Source of the DNA: Sediminicola arcticus
GTDB lineage: Bacteria > Bacteroidota > Bacteroidia > Flavobacteriales > Flavobacteriaceae
Assembly: GCF_040566695.1 (NCBI RefSeq)
Contig: NZ_JBEXAE010000007.1
Span: 69,957-133,956, forward strand
DNA length: 64,000 nucleotides
Reading direction: 5' to 3'
The translations under genes and the position numbers were made by a program. Shown here piece after piece: positions 35,442 to 44,717 of this stretch. Numbering within the stretch: position 1 is the first letter of the stretch; each line of letters begins with the position of its first letter. Below the pieces are notes generated by a model. It had not been told where the DNA came from, did no database searches, and worked only from the letters and a program-made list of their open reading frames with translations.

Positions 35442-36122
35442 ATGAAAAAAACAAAAATTTATTTAGGGCTAGCAGTATTAGCGGTTGCTAGTATTATTTT
35501 AGTGTCTGCCGACCACATTGACGCACCTTCTACTAGAGGTACCACTGCGGATATTGCAGATTTTTACGGATTTGAACCTACTCCAGGTTCTAACAACACA
35601 GTATTTGTAGTTGATGTGCAATCTAGTGTATTACCCGAGTTGCCTTATGGGGAATTCGATGAAAATGTATTAGTTGAAATTAATATTGATACAGACGGGG
35701 ATTTGGTAGAGGATAGAGTAATCCAAGCCATTCCAAGAGATGGTAGAATGTATTTCTTTGGACCAGTTGCTCCAGGACAAACAGGATTGGACAGTCAAGT
35801 GTTGGTTAACTCTCCACTAGGTGATGTTGAAATATCTGGTGCCTCTGCAATTACAGAAACTACTTCAAACGGAGTAAAGCTATTTGCAGGACCAAGACAG
35901 GACGCTTTCTTCTTTGACTTTTTCCAATTCAATGCGGTTATTGGTGGAATGGCCCCAGGTGGGTTTAAGACTTCTGCTGAAGCAGAAAACACCTTTGCAA
36001 ATGCCAATACTATGTCTATTGTAGTAGAAATACCTAATAGTGTATTAGGAACTACAACGGCTACAAATGCATTGGGAACACCAGTTTACAAGACTTGGGT
36101 TACTACAAACGTAAAACAATAA
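35442..36122 (+). CDS. DUF4331-family exported protein (N-terminal-type half)
   Basis: 226 residues. Signal peptide or anchor at 1-21 (YLGLAVLAVASIILVSA) followed directly by DHIDAPSTRGTTADIADFYGF, the hallmark start of DUF4331 proteins, with a His-Asp-rich motif that could bind a metal. The remainder alternates strands (NTVFVVDVQS, VLVEINIDTDGD, KLFAGPRQDAFFFDFFQF). Classical DUF4331 proteins are about twice as long; here the second half seems to be the separate lipoprotein encoded next. Spacing to that gene is 29 bp. Function unknown. Confidence 0.88.
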   Translation: MKKTKIYLGLAVLAVASIILVSADHIDAPSTRGTTADIADFYGFEPTPGSNNTVFVVDVQSSVLPELPYGEFDENVLVEINIDTDGDLVEDRVIQAIPRDGRMYFFGPVAPGQTGLDSQVLVNSPLGDVEISGASAITETTSNGVKLFAGPRQDAFFFDFFQFNAVIGGMAPGGFKTSAEAENTFANANTMSIVVEIPNSVLGTTTATNALGTPVYKTWVTTNVKQ

Positions 36123-36151
36123 CAACAATAATTTTAAAAAGAAATACAATT

Positions 36152-36787
36152 ATGAAACTATATAATATAAAAATAACTTTCTTATCGGTTTTGGCTTTAG
36201 CGGCTTTGGCTTCTTGTAGCAATGATGACGATATGAACACTGAGCCTGCCCCAATGGCAACAGATTTCTCTGGTACGTATTCACAAGCGGACCATATGGG
36301 AAGACCTGGTATCAATACCGTTCTTAGTTTTGACATGATGGGTCAAGCTAGTGTTAAAGATGAGTTTAACGTAACTATTCCTTCTGAAATGGGAAAATTC
36401 CAAGTGGGATTTGAAGCAAGACTAGAGCAGTACCATGATGTGTATGCTGATTTGTTAGGATTTCCTCGTGAGGATATTAATTACGAACCTAATATTTTAG
36501 GATTGGATGCTACTACGCTAACCACAGTACTAGCAAGTGATGCATTAGATGTAGCACCAAACATGCCAACCTCATATTTCAACGGTACCCAAGTGTTAAC
36601 AGGACGTAATTTAGAGGATGATATTATCGATATTTCTTTGATCCTTCTTTTTGGAGGAGAAACGGGTGATCGTTTTAATGGACAGCCATTAGGTGATGGT
36701 AGAAACTTACCAATTTTAGTTTCTGATGGGGCTAGCTTAACAGCTACTTTGTCTACCTCATTCCCTTACTTGGGAACACCTAACTAG
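36152..36787 (+). CDS. DUF4331-related lipoprotein (C-terminal-type half)
   Basis: 211 residues starting at ATG 36152, which restores the lipoprotein signal KITFLSVLALAALASC (Cys 21); the frame is open further upstream but only inside the preceding gene. The ADHMGRPGINTVLSFDM block and the ending DGRNLPILVSDGASLTATLSTSFPYLGTPN are those of the C-terminal half of DUF4331 proteins, where a final FPYL-type motif is common. It forms a pair with the preceding gene and is followed by a terminator. Confidence 0.85.
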   Translation: MKLYNIKITFLSVLALAALASCSNDDDMNTEPAPMATDFSGTYSQADHMGRPGINTVLSFDMMGQASVKDEFNVTIPSEMGKFQVGFEARLEQYHDVYADLLGFPREDINYEPNILGLDATTLTTVLASDALDVAPNMPTSYFNGTQVLTGRNLEDDIIDISLILLFGGETGDRFNGQPLGDGRNLPILVSDGASLTATLSTSFPYLGTPN

Positions 36788-36812
36788 GATTATTAACTAT
36801 GAAAAGGAGAGT

Positions 36813-36845
36813 AGGGGAGGATATTTGTATCCTCCCTTATTTTAA
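36813..36845 (+). terminator. Terminator after the DUF4331 pair
   Basis: GGGAGGATA and TATCCTCCC form a stem with a TTTG loop, followed by TTATTTT. Some read-through to the TPR gene 37 bp later is possible. Confidence 0.8.
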
Positions 36846-36881
36846 AAGATTACAATTTCAATACACCTAAAAACATTGATT

Positions 36882-38159
36882 ATGAAATATCTATTCCTAT
36901 TCGTACCGCTGTTAATATTGTTCTCTTGTCAAAACTCAGAGCAAGCACAAGTAACGAATCAAAAAGATTACAATAAATTTTTAGTCTCCAGCCCATCAAG
37001 GACCACATCCAAATATTATGAGCTATGGAACTCTAAAATTAAACCTGATAGTATGCAATTGACCAGTTTTGGCATTGTTGCAGGAGAATACAATCGTTAT
37101 TTTCAAAATACAGGTGACATTACGTATTTAAAAAAGGCAGAACAGGCCTTGGAGAAGGCTGTAGAAATCGCCGCTATTGGAAAAGCAGGATATGAGAGGG
37201 CTCTTGCTAGAAATTATATTTCTCAGCATAGATTTAGGGAAGCGTTGACCTTGGCAGAAGATGCAAGAAAATGGGGTAGTGGAGTAGAAGATACTCAAAG
37301 CTTACTTTTTGATATCCATATGGAATTGGGAAACTATTCCAAAGCCGAACAATATCTCGATAGTATTAAAAATATGTCCCAATTTGGCTACTTGATCCGA
37401 GCCGCAAAATGGAACGATTATAAAGGGGATTTGGATACTACCATACGATTTATGGAAATGGCAAAGCAGAAAGCAGAAAATTCCAAGAATAGTGCTTTAA
37501 TGCTTTGGTCTTATACCAATATTGCCGATTATTATGGACATGCAGGAAAAATAAAGGAGTCTTATGACTATTATTTGAAATCCTTGCAATTAGATCCTAG
37601 AAGCGCCTACGCTAAAAAGGGAATTGCTTGGATCGTATTTTCCCATGAAAAAAATCCAGAGGAAGCCTTACGCATCCTAGATTCTGTTACAAAGAATTAT
37701 AGCGCTCCAGATTATTATCTGTTGAAATCAGAGATTGCAGCTTTTCAGAAAAACGAGCTAGAGTCCCTTGCAAATTTGGACAAGTATTACATGGCCATGC
37801 AAAACCCATCTTACGGAGATATGTACAACGCCTATAATGCTTCATTATATTTAGAACAGACTGGGCAATATGAAAAGGCACTAATGATTGCAGAGAAAGA
37901 GGTAGAAAACAGGCCTACCCCACACTCCTATGATTTATTAGCTTACGGTTATTTAAAAATTGGGAAAAAGGATAAAGCACTACAAGTGGTCGAGGATTAC
38001 ATAGAAGGCAAAACTTTTGAACCCAATATTCTTTACCATGCGGCGGAAATCTACAAGGCCAATGGCAGGATGTCCAAGGTAGTGGAACTTAAGAAAGAAT
38101 TATCTGGGGCAGCCTATGAATTGGGACCAGATATGGCTAGTAGAATAACAAAACTCTAA
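36882..38159 (+). CDS. TPR-repeat lipoprotein
   Basis: 425 residues from ATG 36882, giving a lipoprotein signal with LILFSC (Cys 15). The body is a chain of TPR-type helix pairs (GDITYLKKAEQALEKAVEIA, RFREALTLAEDARKWG, KIKESYDYYLKSLQLDPRSA, QYEKALMIAEKEVENRP). Envelope-anchored TPR proteins usually mediate protein contacts. It lies between the DUF4331 pair and a TonB receptor with 69 bp to the latter, suggesting a common locus. Confidence 0.85.
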   Translation: MKYLFLFVPLLILFSCQNSEQAQVTNQKDYNKFLVSSPSRTTSKYYELWNSKIKPDSMQLTSFGIVAGEYNRYFQNTGDITYLKKAEQALEKAVEIAAIGKAGYERALARNYISQHRFREALTLAEDARKWGSGVEDTQSLLFDIHMELGNYSKAEQYLDSIKNMSQFGYLIRAAKWNDYKGDLDTTIRFMEMAKQKAENSKNSALMLWSYTNIADYYGHAGKIKESYDYYLKSLQLDPRSAYAKKGIAWIVFSHEKNPEEALRILDSVTKNYSAPDYYLLKSEIAAFQKNELESLANLDKYYMAMQNPSYGDMYNAYNASLYLEQTGQYEKALMIAEKEVENRPTPHSYDLLAYGYLKIGKKDKALQVVEDYIEGKTFEPNILYHAAEIYKANGRMSKVVELKKELSGAAYELGPDMASRITKL

Positions 38160-38228
38160 AATCCTTCATTTTTATTTTTAATGGAACGGTCCTAATCGCA
38201 TTACGGGCCCTGCAAAAAATTGTCTATA

Positions 38229-40454
38229 ATGAAACATTTTATTCTTTTTCTAAAGCTACTTTTTGGGCAAAATTTATTTTGTCAGCTCATCCAAGGAAAG
38301 CTTGTTGATGAAAATAAGGATGCAGTGGAAGGTGCCTATATTTTAAATGTTGATAGGGATATGCATACCCATAGCAACGAGGTGGGATATTTTAAATTAC
38401 AAAATTCTTATCCGGGTGACACTATTTATGTAGGTGCACTAGGATTTAAAAAATTAGAATACATTCTTAGTTCTGATGATTCTAATACCCCAGTGACCTT
38501 AATATTAAGGGAAGATCTTTATCAATTAGAAGAAGTAATTATTAGGCCTAATGTCAACGGGATTAATGTAGTATCGGAAATTGATTTAAAGACCGCCCCA
38601 GTGAAATCTTCTCAAGACTTGTTACAAAAAGTACCTGGTCTAATCATTGGCCAGCATGCTGGCGGTGGTAAAGCGGAACAGTTGTTCTTAAGGGGATTTG
38701 ATATAGACCATGGAACAGATATAGCTATAGCGGTAGACGGGATGCCTGTAAATATGGTATCACATGCGCATGGACAAGGTTATGCTGATTTACATTTTGT
38801 AATCCCTGAAACTTTGGATAACATAGATTTTGGAAAAGGTCCTTATTATGCTGATCATGGAAATTTTGGAACTGCAGCTTACGTAGATTTTGGCACCAAG
38901 CAGCGTTTAAAAAAGAGTACCGTGCAATTTGAATTTGGAGATTTTGGGTGGAACAGAACGTTGGGTATGTTTAATTTAGTAGCAGATGACACTAATTCGG
39001 CCTATGTGGCCACAGAATTTATAAGGTTTGACGGTCCTTTTGAATCGCCACAAAATTTCTCAAGAGTTAATATTTTTGGAAAATATACCTCAAAATTAAG
39101 TAATAATGGGCTATTTTCTTTATCAGCTTCACATTTTACAAGTACTTGGGATGCTTCGGGACAAATACCACAACGTGCCGTAGATGATGGTAGTATTTCA
39201 AGATTTGGTGCTATAGATGATACGGAAGGAGGTTCAACAGAGCGTACTAATTTCAATGTTTCCTTAAAACAAGTCTTAGACGAAGATTCCTTTATAAAGG
39301 CGAATGCCTTTTATTCCAATTACAAATTTCTATTGTATTCCAACTTTACTTTTTTTCTTGAAGATCCGATAAATGGAGACCAGATTAGGCAAAAAGAAGA
39401 GCGAGCTATTTTTGGACTTAATACAGAATTAAATAAGACGCTGGATTTCATGGATACTCCAGTTTTATTAAGAGTAGGAGCTGGCTTCAGGACAGATGAT
39501 ATTGAGGATAATGAATTGTCACGTACTTTGAATAGAAAAACAACCCTTCAAAACATTCAGTTAGGAGATGTTAGGGAAACTAACGTATTCGGATTTGCCA
39601 ATCTTGAATTTAAATGGAATAAATGGATGGTGGCACCCGCACTAAGGATAGATGATTTCAGTTTTAATTATGTAGATAAGCTTCAAGAAAATTACGAGAA
39701 CCAATCGGTGAACAAAACTAAGATTTCACCAAAATTGAATATTGCTTATACCAGTTCCAATGATCTTCAGTTTTTCCTGAAATCGGGCATTGGCTTTCAC
39801 TCTAATGATACACGAGTTGTAGTTGCACAAAATGGGAATTCTATATTGCCTGCTGCTTATGGTTCTGACTTGGGGACTATTTGGAGGCCTACCAGTAACC
39901 TATTATTAAATGCCACGGCTTGGTACCTTTATTTAGAGCAGGAATTTGTATACGTAGGAGATGCAGGTATTGTTGAGCCAAGTGGTAAAACAGAACGATT
40001 AGGGTTAGATTTAGGTCTTAGGTATCAATTTACGGATTGGTTATTTTTCAATACAGATGCAACATTAACCCATGCAAGAAGTTTAGAAGACCCAAAAGGA
40101 ATGGATTACATTCCCCTGGCGCCCGACTTTACCCTGGTTGGGGGATTGAGTATTGTTAACTTGGGACGGCTATCCGGAGGTCTTCGTTTTCGTTATTTGG
40201 ACGATAGACCCGCCAATGAAGATAACTCCATCATAGCAAGGGGGTACGCAGTTACAGATATCAATGCCAATTATTTAATGACCAAGAACTTATCCTTGGG
40301 ATTATCCATAGAAAACCTTTTTGATACAGAATGGAACGAGACACAGTTTGCCACTGAATCTAGGTTGCAAAATGAAAATACACCAGTTGAGGAGATTCAC
40401 TTTACTCCCGGAACCCCTTTTTTTATAAAAGGGAGTCTGAGCTATACATTTTAA
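38229..40454 (+). CDS. TonB-dependent outer-membrane receptor
   Basis: 741 residues from ATG 38229. A signal peptide (about 1-19) is followed by a carboxypeptidase-regulatory-like domain (about 22-95), a plug (about 115-225, with DLLQKVPGLIIGQHAGGG, QLFLRGFDIDHG and a His-rich SHAHGQGYADLH stretch) and a 22-strand-type barrel ending in the aromatic C-terminus SLSYTF. No SusD partner lies next to it, so it is not a SusC-type glycan transporter. The His/Asp-rich plug and the DUF4331 context fit metal or small-ligand uptake, but this is inference. Confidence 0.93.
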   Translation: MKHFILFLKLLFGQNLFCQLIQGKLVDENKDAVEGAYILNVDRDMHTHSNEVGYFKLQNSYPGDTIYVGALGFKKLEYILSSDDSNTPVTLILREDLYQLEEVIIRPNVNGINVVSEIDLKTAPVKSSQDLLQKVPGLIIGQHAGGGKAEQLFLRGFDIDHGTDIAIAVDGMPVNMVSHAHGQGYADLHFVIPETLDNIDFGKGPYYADHGNFGTAAYVDFGTKQRLKKSTVQFEFGDFGWNRTLGMFNLVADDTNSAYVATEFIRFDGPFESPQNFSRVNIFGKYTSKLSNNGLFSLSASHFTSTWDASGQIPQRAVDDGSISRFGAIDDTEGGSTERTNFNVSLKQVLDEDSFIKANAFYSNYKFLLYSNFTFFLEDPINGDQIRQKEERAIFGLNTELNKTLDFMDTPVLLRVGAGFRTDDIEDNELSRTLNRKTTLQNIQLGDVRETNVFGFANLEFKWNKWMVAPALRIDDFSFNYVDKLQENYENQSVNKTKISPKLNIAYTSSNDLQFFLKSGIGFHSNDTRVVVAQNGNSILPAAYGSDLGTIWRPTSNLLLNATAWYLYLEQEFVYVGDAGIVEPSGKTERLGLDLGLRYQFTDWLFFNTDATLTHARSLEDPKGMDYIPLAPDFTLVGGLSIVNLGRLSGGLRFRYLDDRPANEDNSIIARGYAVTDINANYLMTKNLSLGLSIENLFDTEWNETQFATESRLQNENTPVEEIHFTPGTPFFIKGSLSYTF

Positions 40455-40460
40455 TGTTAA

Positions 40461-40494
40461 GGCACTAAGCAGTGTGGTTGCTTAGTGGTTTTTA
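40461..40494 (+). terminator. Terminator after the TonB-dependent receptor
   Basis: CACTAAGCA and TGCTTAGTG form a 9-bp stem with a 7-nt loop followed by GTTTTTA. Confidence 0.8.
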
Positions 40495-40633
40495 GGTGGA
40501 CACCTCGACATTTATGTTGCGGTGTTTTTTTTTGGCAAACGGTGAATATAATAGATAAAAGGTAAAACTTCTACTATCTATTATTCGTAAGTATTCAAAA
40601 TAGGAAGAACGGGCAATGGCCCAATTAAATAAT

Positions 40634-40777
40634 ATGAACCCAAAAAATTACACTATGGACTACTTTCTTTTTATACTTTGGATTTATTCTATGATACATA
40701 TTACCATTCGACTTTATTTAGCACAACAATCACTTCAAAAGGTACTAAAACGTCAGTCAAAATATATAGTAGACTGA
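40634..40777 (+). CDS. Tiny single-pass membrane ORF (47 aa)
   Basis: ATG at 40634 opens a 47-residue frame: one membrane helix (YFLFILWIYSMIHITIRLY) followed by a basic tail SLQKVLKRQSK. It has the same layout and a similar sequence as the 35-residue ORF at 41058-41165 (LFxLW start of the helix; SLQ[KR][VI]LK tail). The two share a 920-bp region that otherwise holds no gene. The hairpin terminator at 40831-40858 follows. Function unknown; reality depends on conservation. Confidence 0.45.
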   Translation: MNPKNYTMDYFLFILWIYSMIHITIRLYLAQQSLQKVLKRQSKYIVD

Positions 40778-40830
40778 AATTCAAAGGTTTGAATAAAATA
40801 GTGACCTGCTTTAATTCTGCTTTTGCCATA

Positions 40831-40858
40831 GGCCTCCAACTAAATTGGAGGCTTTTTT
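40831..40858 (+). terminator. Terminator after the 47-residue ORF
   Basis: GCCTCCAA and TTGGAGGC form a stem with a 5-nt loop followed by TTTTTT. It ends no recognised long gene, so it supports a short transcript from upstream, such as the 47-residue ORF. Confidence 0.85.
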
Positions 40859-41057
40859 AATTAAAACAAAGTATAGTATATTTTGCCTGTAAGAATATTA
40901 AGAATTAATTAACAATTTATGTAGGAAATATAGGTTGAAATGTATATTTTTATCGTTCTAGTGTATTGATCTTCGTTGTTTTTGATATTCTACGGAAATG
41001 AATAACCAGTGTATGTTTATTATCATCTCTTTTTTGCGAACCTAAATCTTTAGTATT

Positions 41058-41165
41058 ATGGCCTACATCCTATTTTTCCTTTGGCTTGCTTTAATGGTAT
41101 TTTTTGGAGGTTTAATATTCTTTGCATATAGATCCTTGCAGCGAATATTAAAAACGGGGAAATAA
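41058..41165 (+). CDS. Tiny single-pass membrane ORF (35 aa)
   Basis: ATG at 41058 opens a 35-residue frame, with one membrane helix (MAYILFFLWLALMVFFGGLI) and the basic tail SLQRILKTGK. The pattern resembles the 47-residue ORF upstream, as if duplicated. No family recognised. Confidence 0.45.
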   Translation: MAYILFFLWLALMVFFGGLIFFAYRSLQRILKTGK

Positions 41166-41296
41166 ACAGCTTGATGAAGTTTACAAAAAGGTAGTTCGTG
41201 CTATTGGCCGCCAATAGCGTTAAAATTTACTAGAAATTGTAAACATGTATTTTAGTTGTTTTAACTAAAGATCTCCCCCACTAATACTACGCAAAA

Positions 41297-41354
41297 AAAA
41301 ATCTTTTGAAGTGGATAAAAAGTAAACTCCTTAAATTCTTCAAAAGATTTTTTA
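41297..41354 (-). terminator. Terminator of the sigma/anti-sigma operon
   Basis: AATCTTTTGAAG and CTTCAAAAGATT pair across a 26-nt loop. On the minus strand a T-run follows, 18-75 nt after the anti-sigma stop at 41372. Confidence 0.7.
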
Positions 41355-41371
41355 TTTATGTTGGGTCCTAT

Positions 41372-42166
41372 TTAAACTGCTCCTAAAGTATATAATTGTT
41401 CTAAGTTAGGAGATTCACTACCTCCCGCAGGTTCTAAGGTAATACCAAAAGCTTCTGACTCGTTAGGGTTAGCAAAGGCAAATACCTTATTGTCATCGCT
41501 CTTAAAGTCTTCTAAAAGACCCATGCTAGTTGGTGTAAGTGGACTTAATTTTAAAGACCAAACTTGATAAACCATTCCGTCTGGGGGTTCAGGAAGTCCC
41601 TGAGCATCAATAAATACTTTTTGCTCAGCTTTGTTCCAATAGGCTTTTGCATAAGAGGTTGGTGAAACGGTTTGACCGCCTAAGGCAATCACCTCTATAT
41701 TTTTATCTCTAATGGTATTTAGTAGTTCCTTTGATTTTTCTAAAGTTGTATTCGCTTCAAAAATTTGTTGTTCCAAAACCTCATTAGTTTGTGAAGCAAC
41801 ATTGATTTCAGATTTTAATTCGGTATTTTGATTGTACATCCACAACATTCCCGATGCAAGAAGCACAGAAGCTGCCCATCCAACATAGGTGAACCAATTG
41901 GTTTTGGTATCGGTCATTGTTATAACCTTGGTATCACTCAATGACGCTAAACGATTCTTTATGTCATTAAATCCTTTGTTGTCGGAGCGAACAGGAGCTG
42001 CGGCTTTGCTTAGGGCTAAGATGGCTGCTTCAATGGACAAAATCTCCTTCTTTATTTCGGGATATTGTTCTGCATTTTGGCTTACCTCCAAATTTTCCTC
42101 CTCCGTTAGCGTACCAGCAACGTAGAGCTCTAGAATTCCTGATGTTATATATTTATTTACGTCCAT
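41372..42166 (-). CDS. Anti-sigma factor (RskA-like)
   Basis: 264 residues: an N-terminal cytoplasmic anti-sigma region (1-60, MDVNKYITSGILELYVAGTLTEEE) without the zinc-binding HxxxCxxC motif, a single membrane helix (about 92-111), a coiled-coil linker (115-150), and a C-terminal RskA-type periplasmic domain (AYWNKAEQKVFIDAQGLPEPP, VYQVWSLKLSP, FGITLEPAGGSESPN). It starts 1 nt after the sigma factor gene, the usual sigma/anti-sigma arrangement, so it holds that sigma factor at the membrane. The inducing signal is unknown. Confidence 0.92.
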   Translation of the reverse strand: MDVNKYITSGILELYVAGTLTEEENLEVSQNAEQYPEIKKEILSIEAAILALSKAAAPVRSDNKGFNDIKNRLASLSDTKVITMTDTKTNWFTYVGWAASVLLASGMLWMYNQNTELKSEINVASQTNEVLEQQIFEANTTLEKSKELLNTIRDKNIEVIALGGQTVSPTSYAKAYWNKAEQKVFIDAQGLPEPPDGMVYQVWSLKLSPLTPTSMGLLEDFKSDDNKVFAFANPNESEAFGITLEPAGGSESPNLEQLYTLGAV

Positions 42167-42167
42167 T

Positions 42168-42698
42168 TTATATCGCTATGTTACCCCTAATTTGTGAAAT
42201 ACAATTTCTGTTTCTGGTTTTTACGGTTCCCACGGGAATCTCCAGTTCATCTGCTGCCTCTTTCTGTGTATATCCCTTAAAATAAAGGAGGTCAATTATT
42301 TGAACACATTTTTCTTTTAAGTTCTTCAGTAAGCTTTGTATACCGATTGTATTCATTTTACTATTAAGGTCATCTTTGTTTTCAAGGATACCTACGAAAA
42401 AATCGGAAGATAGGTTTTGTTTACTGTTCTTATATGATTTTGATCTTACTTCATCAATTGCAGCATTTCTCGCAATATTTAATATCCATGTAAAAAACCG
42501 GCCTTTGGAAGCGTTATAACTTTCGGCATTGTTCCAGGCCTTCATAAAGACATCTTGACAAATTTCTTCGGCAAGATCTGTGTTTTTTACAATGGTATTG
42601 ATGACTCCGCATATATTCTCAGAATACATTGCATAAAGCTTTTCAAAAGCTTTCATGTCCTTAGACTGAAAATGTGACACTAATACCTCTAATTCCAT
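42168..42698 (-). CDS. ECF-type RNA polymerase sigma factor (SigK-like)
   Basis: 176 residues: sigma-2 region about 18-85 (FEKLYAMYSENICGVI, EEICQDVFMKAWNNAESYN, GRFFTWILNIARNAAIDEVR) and sigma-4 about 120-172 (FKGYTQKEAADELEIPVGTVKTR). The length is usual. Paired with the RskA-type anti-sigma. Sigma factors of this group often control their own operon plus envelope or oxidative-stress genes; here sodC lies 82 bp upstream on the same strand, separated by a terminator. Confidence 0.94.
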   Translation of the reverse strand: MELEVLVSHFQSKDMKAFEKLYAMYSENICGVINTIVKNTDLAEEICQDVFMKAWNNAESYNASKGRFFTWILNIARNAAIDEVRSKSYKNSKQNLSSDFFVGILENKDDLNSKMNTIGIQSLLKNLKEKCVQIIDLLYFKGYTQKEAADELEIPVGTVKTRNRNCISQIRGNIAI

Positions 42699-42721
42699 AT
42701 ACTTTTTTTATGCTTGAATGA

Positions 42722-42756
42722 TAAAAAAAAGCTACTTATTTAAGTAGCTTTTTTAT
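42722..42756 (-). terminator. Terminator after sodC
   Basis: AAGCTACTTA and TAAGTAGCTT form a stem, with A- and T-runs on each side; it separates sodC from the sigma factor gene. Confidence 0.85.
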
Positions 42757-42779
42757 TTGTTATTAGTTCTAATTTTTAT

Positions 42780-43367
42780 CTATTTAATGATGCCCGTGCA
42801 ACTTACTCTAGCACCTGCATCACCTGAAGGTTGTGATACAAAATCATCCACTCCTTGATGCACGATAACTGCTTTGCCAACAATATTCTTGGTCATATCA
42901 TCACAACCAATGCACCATTCATCTGTTTCAAATTGCACAGTGGCATTACCTGATGCATCTGCTGTAAAATTACCAATATCTCCTCTGTGGTACCCTTCGG
43001 CTACTCCCCATTTTCCGTGATCTTGAAAAGTAGGGTTCCAGTGTCCTCCAGTAGACTTACCATCAGCCGAAGAACAATCGGCTTTTTCATGAATATGAAT
43101 AGCATGTTCTCCTTCAGTTAAGCCCGTAAGGTTTGCAACCATTTTAACTTTACCTTCAGCCCCTGTAAACGTTACTTCTCCGGTAACTTTGCTATCACTT
43201 TTAGGTTCCATGGTAAATTTAATCACCTCTTCGCTAACCTCCTCTTTTATTTCTTGCATGGTCTCTTCCATCTCATCAGTAGCATCTTTAGCTTCTTTTT
43301 TTACCTCTTTACAGCTATAAGAAAGAGCTAAGATGGATACAAGAGACATTAATTTTATTTTTTTCAT
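42780..43367 (-). CDS. sodC: Cu,Zn superoxide dismutase lipoprotein
   Basis: 195 residues. The lipoprotein signal ends at LSYSC (Cys 19), followed by a charged helical linker (20-48). The catalytic domain has Cu ligands H91 and H93 (HAIHIHEKADC) and H170 (IVHQG), bridging H109 (GGHWNP), zinc-site H117, H127 and D130, and a likely disulfide C98-C190. It converts superoxide to H2O2 and O2 in the envelope. The spacer helix places the enzyme away from the membrane. An extra cysteine pair (WCIGC, 152-155) is present in an insertion. Confidence 0.94.
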   Translation of the reverse strand: MKKIKLMSLVSILALSYSCKEVKKEAKDATDEMEETMQEIKEEVSEEVIKFTMEPKSDSKVTGEVTFTGAEGKVKMVANLTGLTEGEHAIHIHEKADCSSADGKSTGGHWNPTFQDHGKWGVAEGYHRGDIGNFTADASGNATVQFETDEWCIGCDDMTKNIVGKAVIVHQGVDDFVSQPSGDAGARVSCTGIIK

Positions 43368-43502
43368 AATTGCTGGTTTAAATGTTCGATTAAAGTTACG
43401 TATAATTTAAAGTCCTATCAATCATATAGGCCATAGTTTTCCTGTTTTATACTGAATTATTGGTGGCCATTTTTTTATAAGTTAATTATTGGATGATTAG
43501 GG

Positions 43503-44717
43503 TTAATCAATCAAAACCGATAAAATTTGGGAAGGACTAATCAAGGTTTTATGTACTGGACACCTGTTGGCTATTTCTATAATTCTGACTTTTTGCTTAT
43601 TATCTAATTTTCCAGTGAGTTTAATTTCGCGTTTAAATGTATCAATAGTTGCATTAGACTCTTGTTCTTTAGGCTCTCCTACTTTTACTGATTTACTACA
43701 AGAAGTATGCACCTCTACATTTTGGAGATCCCAACCTTTTCTTTTCGCGTACATTTGAATGGTCATAACCGTACAGGCTGTTAACCCGGCAGCAATCAAT
43801 TCATGAGGCGATGGACCATAATCCTGTCCACCTACTGAAATAGGCTCATCTGAGGTGAGATAATGTGACCCAACCTTCATCTGAGTGGTAAAACCATCTG
43901 CTGCATCTAAACTTCCAATAACTTGATGCTTTGTTTTTAATGTGAGGGTATTGCGATTTTCTATATATTTTCTACTCCATGCAGCAATTACTTCACCGGT
44001 ATATTCAGAATCATTTTTGTCCATTAAAAGATGGTCTGCATTATCCAAAGATATAAAACTTTTAGGATGGTGTGCAGCTTTATAAAGCGCTTCTGCGTGG
44101 CTAATACCAACGATCTTATCAAGGGGTGAATGAAGAAATAATGTTGGAATTCTTAATTGTTGGACCAACTCTAGAAGGGAGCGATTCTCAAGATCATCTA
44201 AAAATTGTTTTTTTATGGTAAAATCGCGACCGCCGAGATTAATGGTTGCTTTACCAGTTCTTTGGATTTCATCTAGATTGTTAGTTAGGAGCCCTTTTAC
44301 ATGATTTACATCTGAAGGGGTGCCAATGGTGGCAATGGCCTTTATAGTTGTGATTTTTTCGGAAGCTAATAATGCTGCCACTCCTCCTAAAGAATGACCT
44401 ATAATAAGGGTTGGGGCTTTATAACTCTCTTTTAAAAAGGATGCCGCAGATAACAAATCCGCCACATTTCTGGAAAGATTTGTTTCTGCAAAATCACCAT
44501 CACTTTCTCCCAAACCGGTGAAGTCGAATCGAAGTACCCCAAAACCCTTTGATGTTAGAGCCCTACTGATATTTTTGACGGCTAATAGATTTTTATTGCA
44601 GGAAAAACAATGGGCGAACACCGCAAAATTATGGGGTTGTTGGTCGGCAGGTAATTCAATCCTGCCTACCAAGGTTTCGCCTTCAGTATTTTTAAAAGTG
44701 ACCTTCTGAAGATTCAT
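43503..44717 (-). CDS. Alpha/beta-hydrolase-OsmC fusion protein
   Basis: 404 residues in two domains. Residues 1-255 are an alpha/beta hydrolase with nucleophile elbow GHSLGG (S109), acid D200 and H229. Residues about 260-404 are an OsmC/Ohr domain with its two reactive cysteines C315 (LTACTVMT) and C386 (NRCPVHK). Known use: OsmC reduces organic hydroperoxides with dithiols; such fusions occur in many bacteria but the joint role is not settled. It starts next to the stop of the DUF2490 gene (44718), so they are translationally coupled. Confidence 0.92.
   Translation of the reverse strand: MNLQKVTFKNTEGETLVGRIELPADQQPHNFAVFAHCFSCNKNLLAVKNISRALTSKGFGVLRFDFTGLGESDGDFAETNLSRNVADLLSAASFLKESYKAPTLIIGHSLGGVAALLASEKITTIKAIATIGTPSDVNHVKGLLTNNLDEIQRTGKATINLGGRDFTIKKQFLDDLENRSLLELVQQLRIPTLFLHSPLDKIVGISHAEALYKAAHHPKSFISLDNADHLLMDKNDSEYTGEVIAAWSRKYIENRNTLTLKTKHQVIGSLDAADGFTTQMKVGSHYLTSDEPISVGGQDYGPSPHELIAAGLTACTVMTIQMYAKRKGWDLQNVEVHTSCSKSVKVGEPKEQESNATIDTFKREIKLTGKLDNKQKVRIIEIANRCPVHKTLISPSQILSVLID

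Noticed and set aside
40678..40860. 60-residue ORF overlapping the gap after the TonB receptor
   Set aside because: It runs through the hairpin terminator at 40831-40858 and has no domain; the 47-codon frame from 40634 is the better candidate.
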